Source: Chaetorhynchus papuensis | Taxonomy: Eukaryota; Chordata; Aves; Passeriformes; Rhipiduridae | Direction: 5' to 3' | Assembly: GCA_013396525.1 (NCBI GenBank) | Contig: VWYX01000794.1 | Span: 248,001-312,000 of the forward strand | Length of the DNA: 64,000 nucleotides | Part shown: one piece after another, positions 37,073-49,712 of the stretch | Numbering within the stretch: position 1 is the stretch's first letter | How the letters are laid out: each line of letters begins with the position of its first letter | Made by a program: the position numbers and the translations under genes | The notes under the pieces: generated by a model | What the model was told of the DNA's origin: nothing | What the model saw: only the letters and a program-made list of their open reading frames with translations | Database searches by the model: none

Positions 37073-37189
37073 GAGGAAAGTGGTGTGTCATTCGCTCAGC
37101 TGCTTCTCTGGGAGCAGAACACAGACAAAACTAAAATACCCTATCTTGGGTGTCTTCTTGCAAAGATATTCTTGCTTCATGTCTAACAG
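37073..37189 (+). other. Low-confidence candidate exon (plus strand)
   Basis: A long pyrimidine-rich run with ATCTAG (acceptor-like) precedes 117 bases, then AACAG/GTATCT (donor-like). One frame is open throughout, starting RKVVCHSLSCFSG and ending YSCFMSNR. Another is open until two codons before the donor. The peptide is not recognised and the composition is not clearly coding. Confidence 0.15.
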
Positions 37190-37514
37190 GTATCTTTGCA
37201 ACCAACTGATGAATACAACCTGTTCATCACCTTCCATCTAACAAGTTTTAAACCCCCCATGCAGCTCAGGTTCTAGGATTTAAACTTCCAGCTCTTGCTG
37301 AAATGGGTAGGTGAGCATTTGTGTGCTTTTCAGCTGTGTCTAACTCATAGAACAGAAAACCTGAGCTTGTGGGGAAGAGGGCAAAGGTGCTGTTGTAGGA
37401 CAAATACAGATCATTATTTTCTGCCAGCTAAGGACAGCAAAAGGAATCCACAAAGTGGCTTCGGTGACAGAGTTGAAGACATTACCCCATACTTCCTTGA
37501 TTTTGGGATTAAAC

Positions 37515-37531
37515 AAAAAAAAAAAAAAAAA
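37515..37531. repeat. A17 homopolymer
   Basis: A run of 17 A. A simple tract with no recognisable retroposon beside it. Confidence 0.9.
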
Positions 37532-40500
37532 GCAGAGGAACAACTGTTTTCCTTTTCATTTAAACAGCACAATAAAATATGAACTCTGTGGAATGCTATG
37601 CAACTTAGGGTGATTTTTAACAGGAGTGGAGCTGCATAGGTTTGGGTTTTTTGAGCCTTGCACCGCATTTCTTAGTTGAGAAAATGATCATGTGGCTACA
37701 GGGTTTTAATAAACCTTTTTGCAGCTAAAATAAAACGTTGAGGTTTGATGGGAAAGCAGATTGAAGTGGAACATTGGTTACATCAGTAAATGTGCCTTAT
37801 TCTCAATTGGCAGTGGCGAGTGTGAGTCAGTATGTTTGTTTCAGCCTCTAAAAATACCATATGTCTTTATAATTCCAAACAAGTCCTTAAGATGGACAGA
37901 AGGAGTGCTCCTGGGTTTTTTTGCTTAAATATGGCACAGTGTCTGTTGTATATTGGGTATCTCTGAGAACACACCAGCCTACATCCTGGGTGACCACTGC
38001 TGTCCACCTCATCAAAAAGAGTGACCTGACAAAGGTGTGAAATTTCAGTTCGCTGTGGGGATGCTGCTCCTCTGCCTTGTGTTTGCAGGTGCTGCAGAAC
38101 AAAGTCAGTCCTGGCATAAACAGGTGAGTTTTCCATTCAAGCTGATGGGAGTTGTCCCCATCTGTGCCAAGAAAGAACTCTAGAAATGCACTTGTGGGTG
38201 AACTCCTCACAGATTTTGTTTATCCAGTTTTGGGTAAACATGTTGTCCTAAAAACTACTGTGTGAGCCCAGCTTTACCATATGATTCAGTACCAAAACTA
38301 TGTGAAATTAGCTCTTTTTCTTTGGATCTCATGGGTTTGACCTGAGAATAATTCTGAGGTTTTTAGTTTACTTGAATCCCAAAGTTCAGCAAAAATAACA
38401 ATTTTTGTTTAAACCAACAAAAGTGCTTGGAGAAAATACCTATGTCATAGAATAATTGTTGGGATCCTCATTGGTTTCAGACCCTGAAACTACCAGGAAT
38501 TCTAGTGGCCATCCTTTATGTATTTGTCTGCTTGACTGATCTGCCCTTAAGTTGTGAAACCTCTTTTACAATGAGAAATCTTTTTTGAGTCCTAGAAGGA
38601 AAAGACCCACCAGATCCCAAAACACACATCTTTTGGTCTAGAGCTGACTTCATTTCTTCCACACTTCCACAAAACACTTTTTATATTTTTTTGTCCAAAA
38701 ATCTATTAATAACTTCAGCTTTCTGTATTCCAGCTGTAGCTTTTAAATTTTTGCCCTTAGTTTTCTTTTTTGCTTTTATGGCTGTGAGAGGATAACTAGA
38801 AATATTTGATACACCTGTTGAATTGCACAGAGGGACTGTCAGAAACATCATGGAGAAAATTCCTTATCCATCTGTAGAGCATTATGGAATATTGCACCCA
38901 TTTTTGTCAGTACAACTGTATTTGAGCACAAAACATTTATTCAGAAAGTGCTGAACTTAAAGGAACCAAACTAAAGACGAGGGCTGTTTCTAGTAAGAAC
39001 TGTGAAAATAAGCTGATAGAATTCAGAGTTCGTTTACAATAATCCCCACGTCAAATACATTTCTTCTTGCAGTTGTCAAACCTTTTCTGTCCCAGATAGT
39101 CCCAAATCAGACTAGCCATGTTTACTTTGAGGTGTGTGGTGTTCATAATCAGATGCATAAAATTTGGCTTTCGTCTTACAATGTAAACTTCCAGGACAGT
39201 CTCAGAGAAATTTGATAATGGGTTTACTTTTGCCCTGACCACAAACCTTTTTGTGGGTGTTTTATTCAGCTTAGATGGAGAGTGTGGGCACATCTGGAAG
39301 AAAAAGTGCAAATAATTTTTCTCAGAGTATGTTGCAGCTTAGTTATGCCATTCTACTCCTTCAGAATGCTCAGGTAGCACCACTGTTTTCTCTGGTGGCG
39401 TAGCACCAGTAAGAACAGATGCCGTGGAGAGGGTTGTTGTGCTCTGTGCCAGCTCTTTGCTCTTCTCTAGTTGCACAGAGTGTTTGTCCCATGCAACCTA
39501 CAACACTGTTATTGCCTTTTTTTCCAGCATTGTACTGAAATTTCAGTACTTGGAAATTGTCGTGGGGTGTCAGATACTTATCAGATATTTGAGACCAGAT
39601 AAGACTCATGAGGGGGTTACAGCACTGGCAATTAATCTCTTCCCCCCAGTCCTGTGCTGCAGGTTGGCCTTTTTAGGATGGTGTTGGCTTTTTTTTTGGT
39701 TGAGGTAGGGTTGGTTTTGTTTAGTTTTAATTAGTCAGGAACATGGGTATAGGAAGTACTAAAGCTTTAGTGGAGTTGTATGTGGAGGAACAAGCTATGT
39801 CGCTGTTTGTGGGAGGAATCTGCTCAATAAGCCAATCCATGGGTCCCTATGTCAGCTGATAGCACCCTTGTTAAAGCCCATTACTATAGGCCTGTCTTTC
39901 CTCCTGCTCTTGTCACTTGAAAAGCTCTAAAGCCATCACTCTTTATTTATCTGGGTTCAGAGAGAATGGGAAGAGCTGTTTCAAATCCCCAGGAAACCCG
40001 CTGAACAAAGGGTGTGATTTGCTAGGTCGGTCCAATGGCTTATCTCTTCTCCTGGCCGCTCCCAGCCTTTGGCCTTTATCAGTGCTTCAGGCAGCAGCGG
40101 TATCACTTGCCCAGGTATCTTCCCAAGTGGGGGCCTACAACGAGGGGCTGGGTGTTTCTTTGGCCAAAAAAACCCAGTTGCTTTATACCTTGAAGCATGA
40201 TAGTTTTTTTGTAGCTTTGGCTTTGTTTATGTAGCAACAAATGTGGCTTGCACCCAAGGCTTTATTCCAAATGTTTGCCTTGATGTGCTGGATGCCTGAC
40301 AGCAAACATGCAAAAAGGGCCCTGAAGATGTGACTTGGAAACGGAATTAACTTCCCTGCAGGAGTTGCCTGAAGGAAGTAACAGCTAACAGCACAGGATC
40401 TGCTTGGAGTACAGCTTATACTTGGGAGCAGCAGGGAACGTGGAGTTTTTTTGTGATTTAGGAAGACCCAGTTCTCAGTGCTGGACACATAAAATGTCAT

Positions 40501-40782
40501 TTTGCCTTTTTAAAATTTTTTTTCCATTATCTTCGCTGCCTATTTCAGGTTTGATTCACAGTGTGCTGTATAATTGGCAGGCTCCTCAACACTTCCAGTG
40601 ATAGAAACTAATACGTGGTGGTGAGATGTGCTTGCAGGCATAAGGATTTCTATTTTTAGAGAGTGTGAATATCTGCATGTGGAAGGCTTGTCCATGGCTT
40701 TTGGAGGCATGGTAGGGGATGGTATTCCTGGATTACATGCTGTAGGAATCCTTACAGTGCTTGGGCTGGCTCAGACAGGATT

Positions 40783-40814
40783 CCAGAGACTCCACTCCTT
40801 CCAGGAGTCTCTGG
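40783..40814. repeat. Perfect 11-bp inverted repeat (hairpin)
   Basis: CCAGAGACTCC (40783-40793) and GGAGTCTCTGG (40804-40814) are exact reverse complements around a 10-base loop. No T-run follows, and bacterial-type termination is not relevant here. It is shorter than a typical miRNA precursor stem. It may be a dimer binding site or chance. Confidence 0.7.
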
Positions 40815-42215
40815 AGAGTGTAAATCAGAGAGACAGCATGAGCATCCTTACCAAGAATGAAGTGTGTGCACTGGTGCAGAGCAAGGGTGAGATTGTGACC
40901 TTTCCCTCTCTGTCCCTTTGCAGGCAGCAGAAGAATTCTCTGCCTGTGTTCTAGGCAAGAGACTGAAGATGCCAGGTGATTTTCCATGGTTTTATTCTCA
41001 GGAGACTCTTGTTAAGTGTCTGTGACTTGTTTTTGTATAATAATGTAGTTGTTCTGGGACCTGGCTTATCCATTTCTAGTTTACAGTCAAGGTTGCTCAA
41101 TGCAGAGTAAATAAAATAGAGGCCTTCAAGAATCTGTTCTCCTGTGGGCTTCCCTTCAGAGATCTTCCAAGCTTTTTTAAAAGGGTTTTCGAGTTCCACC
41201 TTCTTCTCGGGTTAATTTTGAATCTGTATAACAGGAAAAGCGATTCTCTGTGATCAGAGGACTAGCCTGGGTGATGTGTATACCTCAGTTTCTCCATGGA
41301 AAAAGGCTCCAGAGGGAAAAGTGCTTTGCTCAGCTGCTGCACACAGTAACAGAGGCTGATCCATTGAGCAGATGCTGAGCACAGATGGCAGAACTCTCTC
41401 CTGTCCAAGGGGTCTGCACAGTTGCTTTGCTTCACTCCAATGCCACTTAAAGGCTGTTTTCAATGCTCAAGTAGGAGTTAAGTACTACCGTTCTTGCTGG
41501 CACACCAGTGAGGAGGGTTATGGGTGAATCTTTCAGTAGTGCCAGGAGACAGTAACTTTGCTTTGATGGTTCTGGTGGGTTTATTTTTAGTCTTACGAGA
41601 TCTTTCTTGCTGTGATGAAAATCAATGGAACCTTGGCTTCAAAGTCGTGGTGGCGTATCTGAAGTGTTTCTATGCTGCTTCATTTCTTTCCCTGTCTTCA
41701 TTTAATGTGTCACCACAACAAGCTTTTACTGAGGCACTAATTAAAGATTGCTATTTGATGATTTCAGTCACTGGTTTCTTCTTCATGGATTTGGAGCTAA
41801 GGAAATGAATTTATCCATGTTATTTCTCTGCATCTTGCAGAGTCATCTTTATAGCACTTTAAATAAGGGCGCTCCTGCAAACTCCCGCTTGCTTTAAGGT
41901 ACTTCAGAGGCTCAGTTCAGCCATCAGAAAACCCCCTTGAATCCTGAATTGTTTTCGGGCTTCTAACTGATGTGCCCCTACGAACTTGGTAGCATTGAGA
42001 TGTCCAGCTTTGTCCCACCTCCTTGGTTCTGTCCCGTAGCCTGCGTGGTGGGCGGCAGTGCCGGGGAGAGCACGAGCTGCGTTAAGCAGGCAGCCTTGCA
42101 AAAGCTCTCGGTTTGTAGTTTCCTCCCTTCGGTAGCAGTAAAATGCTGCTGCCTCGCATACCATGGATACCTGTCTATCCACTTAGAGCAACCAGATAGT
42201 GTGCTTTATGGGTAC

Positions 42216-42432
42216 AAAGGTCAACTGGACAGGTTCATGAAAGAGAAATTAATTGAGGGTGACTAAATAGATAAAAAGGAGTCTGGCACAGGAAGTCTCT
42301 GATCCTCAAATGGTTGGCTGCTGGGACACTGCCAGGAGGTGTTGTGTGTGCTCACCCAGCTCTTCTGCTCCTTCTTAGTGATCTGCTCTCCACCACAACT
42401 GGGGGACAGGCTGTTGGGATAGGTGGTTTGTT
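42216..42432 (+). mobile_element. Ancient CR1-like LINE 3' region relic
   Basis: The order of blocks is GACAGGTTCATGAAAGAGAA, GGCACAGGAAGTCTCTGATC, GCTGCTGGGACACTGCCAGG, CTTCTGCTCCTTCTTAGTGA and GGGGACAGGCTGTTGGGATA. It follows the 3' region I remember for old amniote CR1 elements that end in a GACAGGATACTGGGCTAGATGG-type block. The copy is heavily diverged and has no ORF. The borders are approximate. Confidence 0.5.
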
Positions 42433-44765
42433 CTGAGACAGCGTGGTAGCTCTCATGTTTTTGTACATAACCTCCTTCTCCACAAGAGAAAATATTACAG
42501 CATGGGTACCTGTTTTAAACAGCTGAGAGCTTGTTACTGGGAGGATTAAGATGTAAGTCTGAAGGACCTGATCCTGACATGCACTTTATTTTGGAAGCTG
42601 GCTCTCTCTCAAACCTAAAATCTTCACCTGCCTATGGGGGTCCTGTTCTCTCTGGTGAAATGATAAAATTTACTTAATCAGGTAAACCCGGAAAATGGCT
42701 AATTTGAAAATAAAAACTATTTGTCCTTAATTCTTACCGTCGTTGCCAGGATCAGCGCACTAGCCTAGCTGTTGCCATCTGGGCCTAGCTCCTGGCTGGA
42801 CAGATCCTGTAGGAAGCTGCTTGTGTCATCTTCCAAGAGTGCCACGGTTGTGTGTGCTGAACCCATAGGTGCAGCCTACAGCCAGGGAGCCTTGTGCAGG
42901 TTTCCAGAGCCTCGCTGAGATCCCGCAGTGGCCCCAGGGCCCTGGTTAAATGTTAACAGCCCGCTGCCAGCAGTGTGTCTGCAGGGCAGCGAGCAGGTAC
43001 TAGTGGCTGCAAGTTCAGCAGGCTCTAATTGGCAACACTAACCTGCCTTGGCGTGCTCTCAGGTGTCTGTTTCACCCCGTTGCAGCTTGCTTCGGGACTG
43101 CTGAGTGTTCCCCCTGTTTGTGTTGTCTTAAGTATGTTGGGGGTGATGCTGCAGGTTTAACTCTCTGTGAGTTTGCCTTTATTGTGTTAAAATATTCTGA
43201 GGCAGAGGTGTTGTTTGCTTTTGCCTTTAAAATTCAAACAGCACTGGACTCTGATCTTACACCAGGTGAACAGTCTGTCTTACGCGAGCCTTACATTTTG
43301 GAGGCATTTATAGCCGGTTTAATTATTCCCTGTGCTGGCTGCTGTGACTCGGAAGTGGAAATGCCCAGTGAGCTCATATTAACTTTTGAAATCCTGACAT
43401 GTTAATGCACTACCTCCCTAGGTGCTTAATTAGCATAGTAGCTAAGTAACTGGGCTGCGGGTAAGCAGTGTCTGAGCTGGCATCCTGTCAGGAGTGGGAG
43501 CGGGCACTGTTAGCGGCTGCTCGACTGGCAGCGAGCGAGGCATTTCTGATAGAGAGAGGGTTTTCTCTCTGAGTTAATGAAGCCTGCAATGAAGTCAGCA
43601 AATCTGGCTGCTGGGCTGGGAGCTCCCAGGCAGCCGGTGCAGGTAGGAGCAGGAGCTGCAGGACACCTGAGGGATTACTCCATCTGCCTCCCTACCTACC
43701 AGCTGTGCCACTGGATGAGCATGGGGACACACGGGCACTGTCCTGGTGCTGGGCTCTTCACTTCTTGGGATTCTGTGCCAGGTTCCCTCACTGCTGCTGC
43801 AGCTGCTTGTGCACCATTCAGAGGCTCTGTTCCATGTTAGATTAGGGCATATCCCACCGGGCAATTGGATTTGATGGAGCTGAACTTCACTGTGGGAGTT
43901 GTCCCTATGGTCTGTTGCTATGCTGTGGAGACTTGTGTCAGTGCTAGCCTTAGGACTGGGAGCCACAGAGCATTGCACCAGTGCCCTGGTGAGCAGCTCC
44001 CAGTCAGAACTGGGCAGAATTTGTGCATGAGAGTCTGCGTGAAGCTTCCTTGAAGGTGGTGGAAGAATTTTTTTCTCACCAGCTTCCACCTGAACCAAAC
44101 ACTTCAGAAAGGCCTCATGTATGTGTTTGAAAGGGTCAGTGTGTCAGACTTAAACCATCTTGAGGGAAATTTATCCAGCTACAGTGCCTTACACACCCCT
44201 CAAATCCTGTTTAACCTCTTAAATAGTTATGCAATGCCTTGGCCTTGTGCACAGGGGAGAATTTCACCCGGTGTGAACAGGTCTGAAGGAACGTGTGCAA
44301 TCCTGTGAAGCAGGTAATGTGTAGGGGTGACTTAGTCTCCCACTGAAATGCAGCCACAGCAAACACCTTTTCACTTCCAAGAGGAAATGAAGAAGAATAG
44401 CCAAATATCCGCTTGAAGACTGAGGACATGCTTTTAGCAAGGGAGCTATAATGACAGAAATAGCATTCCAGCCAGGATGCCTGCTGCTGTGGAGTAATGA
44501 GGTATTGTGGATGTATCACCTAGTGTGTCTGTTCCTGGGTTTCCCTCTCTGCAGGACGTGTGGCATTTCTCTCGCTTGCGTGAGGAGCCCGGGATCGCTT
44601 CAAGATGGTGGAGTTTCTCAGCAGGAGAGTTATGTGCCACTACATTTCCTGTTCAAATGCGTTTCCTCCCGTTATTGACTGACAAGGAGGAGGAAGGGAA
44701 TTTTTCAGAAAGGCTGAAAATGAGCCTTAGACAGCTGCTTTCCAGATTGTAGGGAAAACAACTGA
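42433..44765. other. Unique DNA, possible conserved noncoding element
   Basis: The part 43118-43560 has an unbroken 95-codon plus frame, scattered CpGs and several TAATTA-type motifs. The 167-codon minus frame at 43595-44098 is GC-rich and matches nothing I know. No named repeat is seen. Confidence 0.35.
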
Positions 44766-44793
44766 TTTTCTTTTTTCTTTCTTTTTTTTTTTT
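44766..44793. repeat. Pyrimidine tract (T-rich)
   Basis: 28 consecutive pyrimidines, mostly T with interspersed C. Confidence 0.85.
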
Positions 44794-47700
44794 AATCTTC
44801 TCAAAAGCATGTGTTTGCCCGCTGCCACTGCATTGTGTAATACCCAAATGTGCCAGAGGTTTTTGAGGGACCAGTGAAGAAAGCAACTTGTTGGTGTGGG
44901 AGCTGCCTCAGCAGGAACTCTTGCACCAAGCAAGGGTTAAAAGTTGCCCGGGGAAAGCTGAAGGTGACAAGAATGAGCTCATGTGGTTATGCCACAAGGA
45001 AGCTTCCAGCCCCCGTGGTTGGACTGAAACAAAAAGCCATTTTTGTCACTTTTCTCTCTGGCTCACTGTGGGAGCATGGGGCTGTGGAAGGGCTGAATAA
45101 GGCGAGAGAGATGATCTTGTTAAGTGTTCTAGCTCATTGGGTTGTGCCTTTAGTGTGGTGTTGTATCACCACGAGTTTTTCTCGGGGGAGTTTGTTTTTT
45201 GGTTACTTGCAAAGGACCTGTCTTGGAAACAGCTGTCTGCTGGACAATGGAGTACTAAGCATGGCAGGCTTGGAAACAGAAAGGAGTCTTTTGAACCAAA
45301 ATGAGAAAACCCTGAGATCTATGCAAGTGGAGGGGAGAAATGTGGAAACGCTAGCAGGTCAGATCAATCTCTGACACAGCCCTGCATCAAATGCCTTTTT
45401 TTCTTTCCCTTTTTTTTTTTTTAATTTTATTTAAAAAGAAAAGATTTAAAGCTGTACTAGTTGCTGAAGTGAGTTTGCTGTTGTGGTTTTGGTATTTTTT
45501 TTTTTCCTAGGCAGTACAAAAAGAAATGAAAAGCATTAACAGCCTTGCAAGGTCACTGGGACCTGAGCAGAATTATTAACCGGTTCTCTCTCTGTCAGGC
45601 ACTCTGTATTCACTGTATCACAAGCTTGAAGCCAGACCTTATTTTACTAAGCAAAAAATGGTCCTTTTGTTGCTGTTTTTCCCCCAGTGTCATCTCTCAT
45701 GGTTGCCAGGGAAACCAGTGTGTATCCTTTCAGCATAGGTTATTGGGCCTCAGGAAGGAAGTGCTCCAGTGCTGGCCTGCTATTTTTATAGAACCGTTAC
45801 ATAATACAATCTATTAAAGCTTCCTCTCGGTGTTTTATGGCACAAAGGGGAAATTAAGTTTGATGACTCCTAAATGTTTGATGGAGGATGTCAGGTGACT
45901 TCTGGATTGTTTTGTGCTCGCCGCGTAGCAACAAAATTTCTGTGTGCAATTCAAGAAGAACAAATATACATTAGTGCCCTGGGCAATATTTGCCTGCATG
46001 CAGATCACCAGAGGAAATTGAATTCGTAGCAGAGCAAGTACAAACAGTGTGAAAGTGCAGGGTGCTATCAGTTAGGGAGGGTGAGAAGGCAGAGTAGTTG
46101 ATGTTTTGACAGCATAAGGAAAAGAGGCTTAAAGGAAAGTATTGTTTTTTCTTTCCCATGTTCTATTGTACTGCACAGAACCCGGGAGGTGCCACAGTCC
46201 ATTGGCAATCACCATAAACATCTGCAGCATGCATATTGTAGTAGCTCTTTACTGACACTGATTTCTCAGGATTTAGTGCTGTGAGAGAATGGGGATTGAA
46301 GCTTTGGCATCACAAGCCTTGATTCTTTTCAAGTAAGAGAAAACTGTGTAGAGTCAGTGGTGTTGGTTATATGTGAAACTTGAATGGCTCCCATATATTC
46401 CCCTTCTAGGAAGGTTTCACATGCACACTGACTGTTCAGAGATATATTTAAAAAGGAATAACCCTGGGTTTAATACCTGGCTAGGAAAAAAATCTCTGCT
46501 CAGAGACTGAGGGCTCACAGTTCCTTCAGCTCCTTCTTGTCAAGGTCAGATCAACACTGAGTCTTGACTGAGCCATAGCTCCAAGTGAAAAGGTTTAGCA
46601 TGCAGATGAGTTGCTGTGAAATAACATTACTGCACGGCACTTGCTCCAGGGGAACTGTCCATGTACTTGCACTTGGCCTACACCAAACATGAGATAATTC
46701 AAGCCAGATTAGCCATCAGTGTCTGTTTTTTGTCTGTTGCACGTAGAAATGTATGATTTTCATAAGTTTTTAGTTGCCAGTATGACAACTGTGCTGTACT
46801 TCAGCCCAAATTTAACATGGATCTGGAGTTTCTAATATGGATGACACGCAATCAGAGGTAGCTTTGTGCTGAGTCCTCAGTGCTGTCCTTTGAAAGAGGG
46901 AAATAACGAGACTGTGAGTGGCAAGGTTGCAGGCTTTGGAAAGAACAGGAAAACATCCTTCTAAAAACCTAAAGTGTGGGGGGCTGAACTGCCTCCTGAT
47001 CTTTACTGCTCGTGAAAGAAAGATGTCATTTCCCCTTGAAACTGAAAGCTGCCAAGAGAATATAACTTAATTTCTATGCAAGCAGAAATCCTATTAAAGC
47101 TGAGAACTGTAACTCAGACATTTGCATTTACAGAAGTAGCTTCAGTGATATTATGCACTGCACTGGAGGGAGGTTCATCACTGTTTTCAACTGTCCCTGC
47201 TTATTTTGAAGATGGCACTGCTCTCCCAAAACAGCAGGGAGCAAGGGAAGAATTTTCAGTTGCTTGTAACCCTTTGCAAGTAACAGAAAACCTTCTGTTC
47301 CTGTAAAGTCTGTGCCACACCATTCAGGAGGACATCTGAGATGATCCCTGCTGGGGGAATCGCTTGCCATGACTAGGTGAAAACAAAAGGGAAAGTTACA
47401 AAAACTCGGTTCTTGATGCTTTGCTCCTGAGAAATAGCAGGAGTTTGATTCACACCAAAAAAGAAAGAACAAAAACCAAACAAAACTGCATTTTTTGACC
47501 AGGAGGTTATATAGGACCCAGAGGATGCAAGATTTTACATGTCCCAGAGGAGGGGTGGAGGAGGAACCAGAGCTCAGTAGAGTTTTACTAGGCTCCAGTC
47601 AGCATGTGTGCAGCACACTGCTGTAAATCCATGGCCATGAATTAATGTGAAGATTAGAGCTTGCTAGGAATTTTCCAAGAAAACAGTTTTTCCATCAAAA

Positions 47701-49089
47701 CTTCTCATGGAAACTTGTTGCTTTGGATGAAACTTTTGCGTGGAAAAATTTCTGTGATCTGGCACTGAGTTCCTGTAGAAAGCCAGAGCAGAGAGCTCAG
47801 AATAGCCAATACCCTGGAGGGTAAAGCTTTTCCTGGGAATGCAGGAGATGTGTCTGCCAAACATGAGGTCTTGATTCTCAGGTTCCTGTTCCTTCACTGT
47901 TACAAGCTCTGACTACTGGGCTTTTGGCTGTCCTGTGTGGATGCCTCTTTCTCAGAGGAGGGGTTGGAGGGTATGTCTCCCACTCTGTCTCCTCTTTTGT
48001 GTCCTGGTGCGGAAGAATTTGTTGCTGTAACCCTAAAAATGTTAGCAGGACAAGAAACAAGCTTCCCACCCTGTTGTAATGATGTATTTTCACATGTTCC
48101 CACCATGTGCAGTTTCTGTTGTACTGTGGCATGTTTGTAGGCTGTGGGTCAGGCGGGATTCAGTCTGCCCAGTCCTCATCACTCAAACTGGTGGCCTGGC
48201 TGGAGAAGTTGGGTGGTTACCCTTCTGCATCACTGCTTGGACTGCCTCTGCACTGGAAGTGGGCTCTGTCAGGACCATTTCTTAGCCAGCTTCTGTCTGG
48301 ACCAGACACTTAAAATAGGTCTCCAGGCACTCAGCTTTGAAAATTTTTCTATTTTATTGTCATTTCTAGTGTAAGTCATAACTCCTCAAAGGAGCAGGCT
48401 TTGGGGACCCTGAGCTAGGTGACTAGCTTAGCTCCGCCAGGTGATAGTCTGTCTTGATCCTTTTAATTAATCCTTGATTTAAATAGAGTGGAACAAGTTT
48501 AGGAGAACATGCTGAAGTACCTTTCTAGCCTAGCAGGTTATGACTTCCTTGGGCAGGCAGGAGACCAGTTTGAATCCTCACTGGTCTGGACAGAGAGGAC
48601 ATAATAAATAATGTAATCTTCAATTAATTGCTCGTTTCCCACTACTTCCCCCAGAGTTATGTCTGTGATTTGAGACAACTTGTTAAAAACACAACTAACT
48701 TGCAAAACTTTTGATATTGATGAAACAGTAATTTCTGAAGGAAACTGAACTAATGAGTATATGTATTTTAATGCTCCTGCTTTTGTGCTGTCCAGAATGA
48801 AAGTGCCCAGTGAAGAGAGAGCGAAGCAGCAAAGGAGACTGGAGAAGATACTTCCTGTGTTTGCTTTGAAAGCAGTGATGTATAAAAATCCTTGTTTGTT
48901 TTCAGAAGGAACCTCTGGAGGAAAACAACTGTGGGCAAGAACGTGCAAAATGTAGAGCTAGAATTATCTGACTTTGTCCTGTCAAATGTTAAGCCAAACA
49001 GGAAGGTTTATTTTTCTCCCTCCTTTTTTTTTCTTTTGGCAACTACTTCCCCAAGCTTCCTATGGGGTGGAAATGGGCAATAAATAGCA
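44794..49089. other. Unique noncoding DNA
   Basis: It contains the longest open frame of the window, 174 codons at 44850-45374 on the + strand. That frame has no recognisable domain, signal peptide or repeat and is compatible with chance. A T-rich pyrimidine tract lies at 45394-45422. Nothing else is recognised. Confidence 0.45.
45394..45422. repeat. Pyrimidine tract (T-rich)
   Basis: 29 consecutive pyrimidines, followed by an AT-rich stretch. Confidence 0.85.
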
Positions 49090-49433
49090 GGGTATCTAAT
49101 GGCATCATTCCAGGCCTCCCAGCTACTGGCGCTGGCAAGGAAATGGCTCTCCTTTTGCTTCCTTCTTATTTTTAGAGCGCTGAGTTTTCAGGGGGTGGAG
49201 GGAGGGTCGGCTATTATCAGTGAGAGTCAAACCACAGTGGCTGCCTTCCGCAGGGCTCTCACCGCCCTGCCAAGCTGGAGGAAGTTGGACTCGTATAATT
49301 CACACCGCCAGCGGTTTTGCCTTGTAAGCGAGACTTCCTTTAAATCTAAAATACACTCGCATGCACGCAAAGCTGAACCATCTCGTTCCTGCAGGACCCC
49401 TGCTTTAAATATGTCCACATTTTTGTCTTCTGG
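49090..49433. other. Unique DNA, possible regulatory element
   Basis: Open frames run on both strands (170 codons plus at 49099, 166 codons minus at 49227). That is better explained by composition than by two genes. A RUNX-like AAACCACAG at about 49228 and scattered CpGs give it an enhancer-like look. This is only an impression. Confidence 0.25.
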
Positions 49434-49472
49434 CCTCTCCTTTTTTTCTTTTTCTTTTTTTTTTTTTTTCCC
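49434..49472. repeat. 39-nt pure pyrimidine tract
   Basis: CCTCTCC, then T-rich sequence, ending in CCC, with no purine. Confidence 0.85.
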
Positions 49473-49680
49473 GCCCCCCACTGCCACTTCTTCAAGTTTA
49501 AAAATGCTCACTGGAGAGATGATTTGCAAACAGAACCAATGTTGCTCTTGGAAAAGTTGCTCAAAGAACAAGCCCTGGAGAACAACAGGCTGCAAACAGT
49601 CTTCTCTGTGATTTGATGACTTCCATATAAAAATGATCTTCTCCAAAATTCTATTTTGAGCTTTGTGTGTTGGAAGTTGA

Positions 49681-49712
49681 TTTTTTTTTTTGTTTTGTTT
49701 TGGTTTTTTTTT
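49681..49712. repeat. T-rich tract with TTTTG units
   Basis: T-runs interrupted by single G residues (TGTTTTGTTTTGG), followed by nine T. Confidence 0.8.

Larger units (their letters stand above)
36149..42215. other. Unique noncoding DNA, nothing recognised
   Basis: Around 36600-36950 the sequence is GC-richer, with frames of up to 118 codons on both strands and no family match. An A17 run lies at 37515-37531. At 38447 a CATAGAATAATTG block is reminiscent of the start of an antisense CR1, but the match stops at once. The candidate exon at 37073 and the hairpin at 40783 are listed separately. Confidence 0.45.

Noticed and set aside
38447..38600. Possible antisense CR1 start (CATAGAATAATTG)
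   Set aside because: The expected following CR1 blocks (GGTTGGAAGGGACC, ATCATC) are absent.
41270..41345. CCTCAGTTTCTCCATGG block resembling the MIR or CORE-SINE tail
   Set aside because: A single short block with divergent flanks is too little to call an element.
43595..44098. 167-codon minus-strand open frame rich in Ser and Cys
   Set aside because: GC-rich DNA with few stops, no family match, and other frames are also open.
44850..45374. 174-codon plus-strand open frame, the longest in the window
   Set aside because: No recognisable domain, signal peptide or repeat. One frame of this length is about what chance gives over 64 kb in six frames, and no promoter or splice context supports it.
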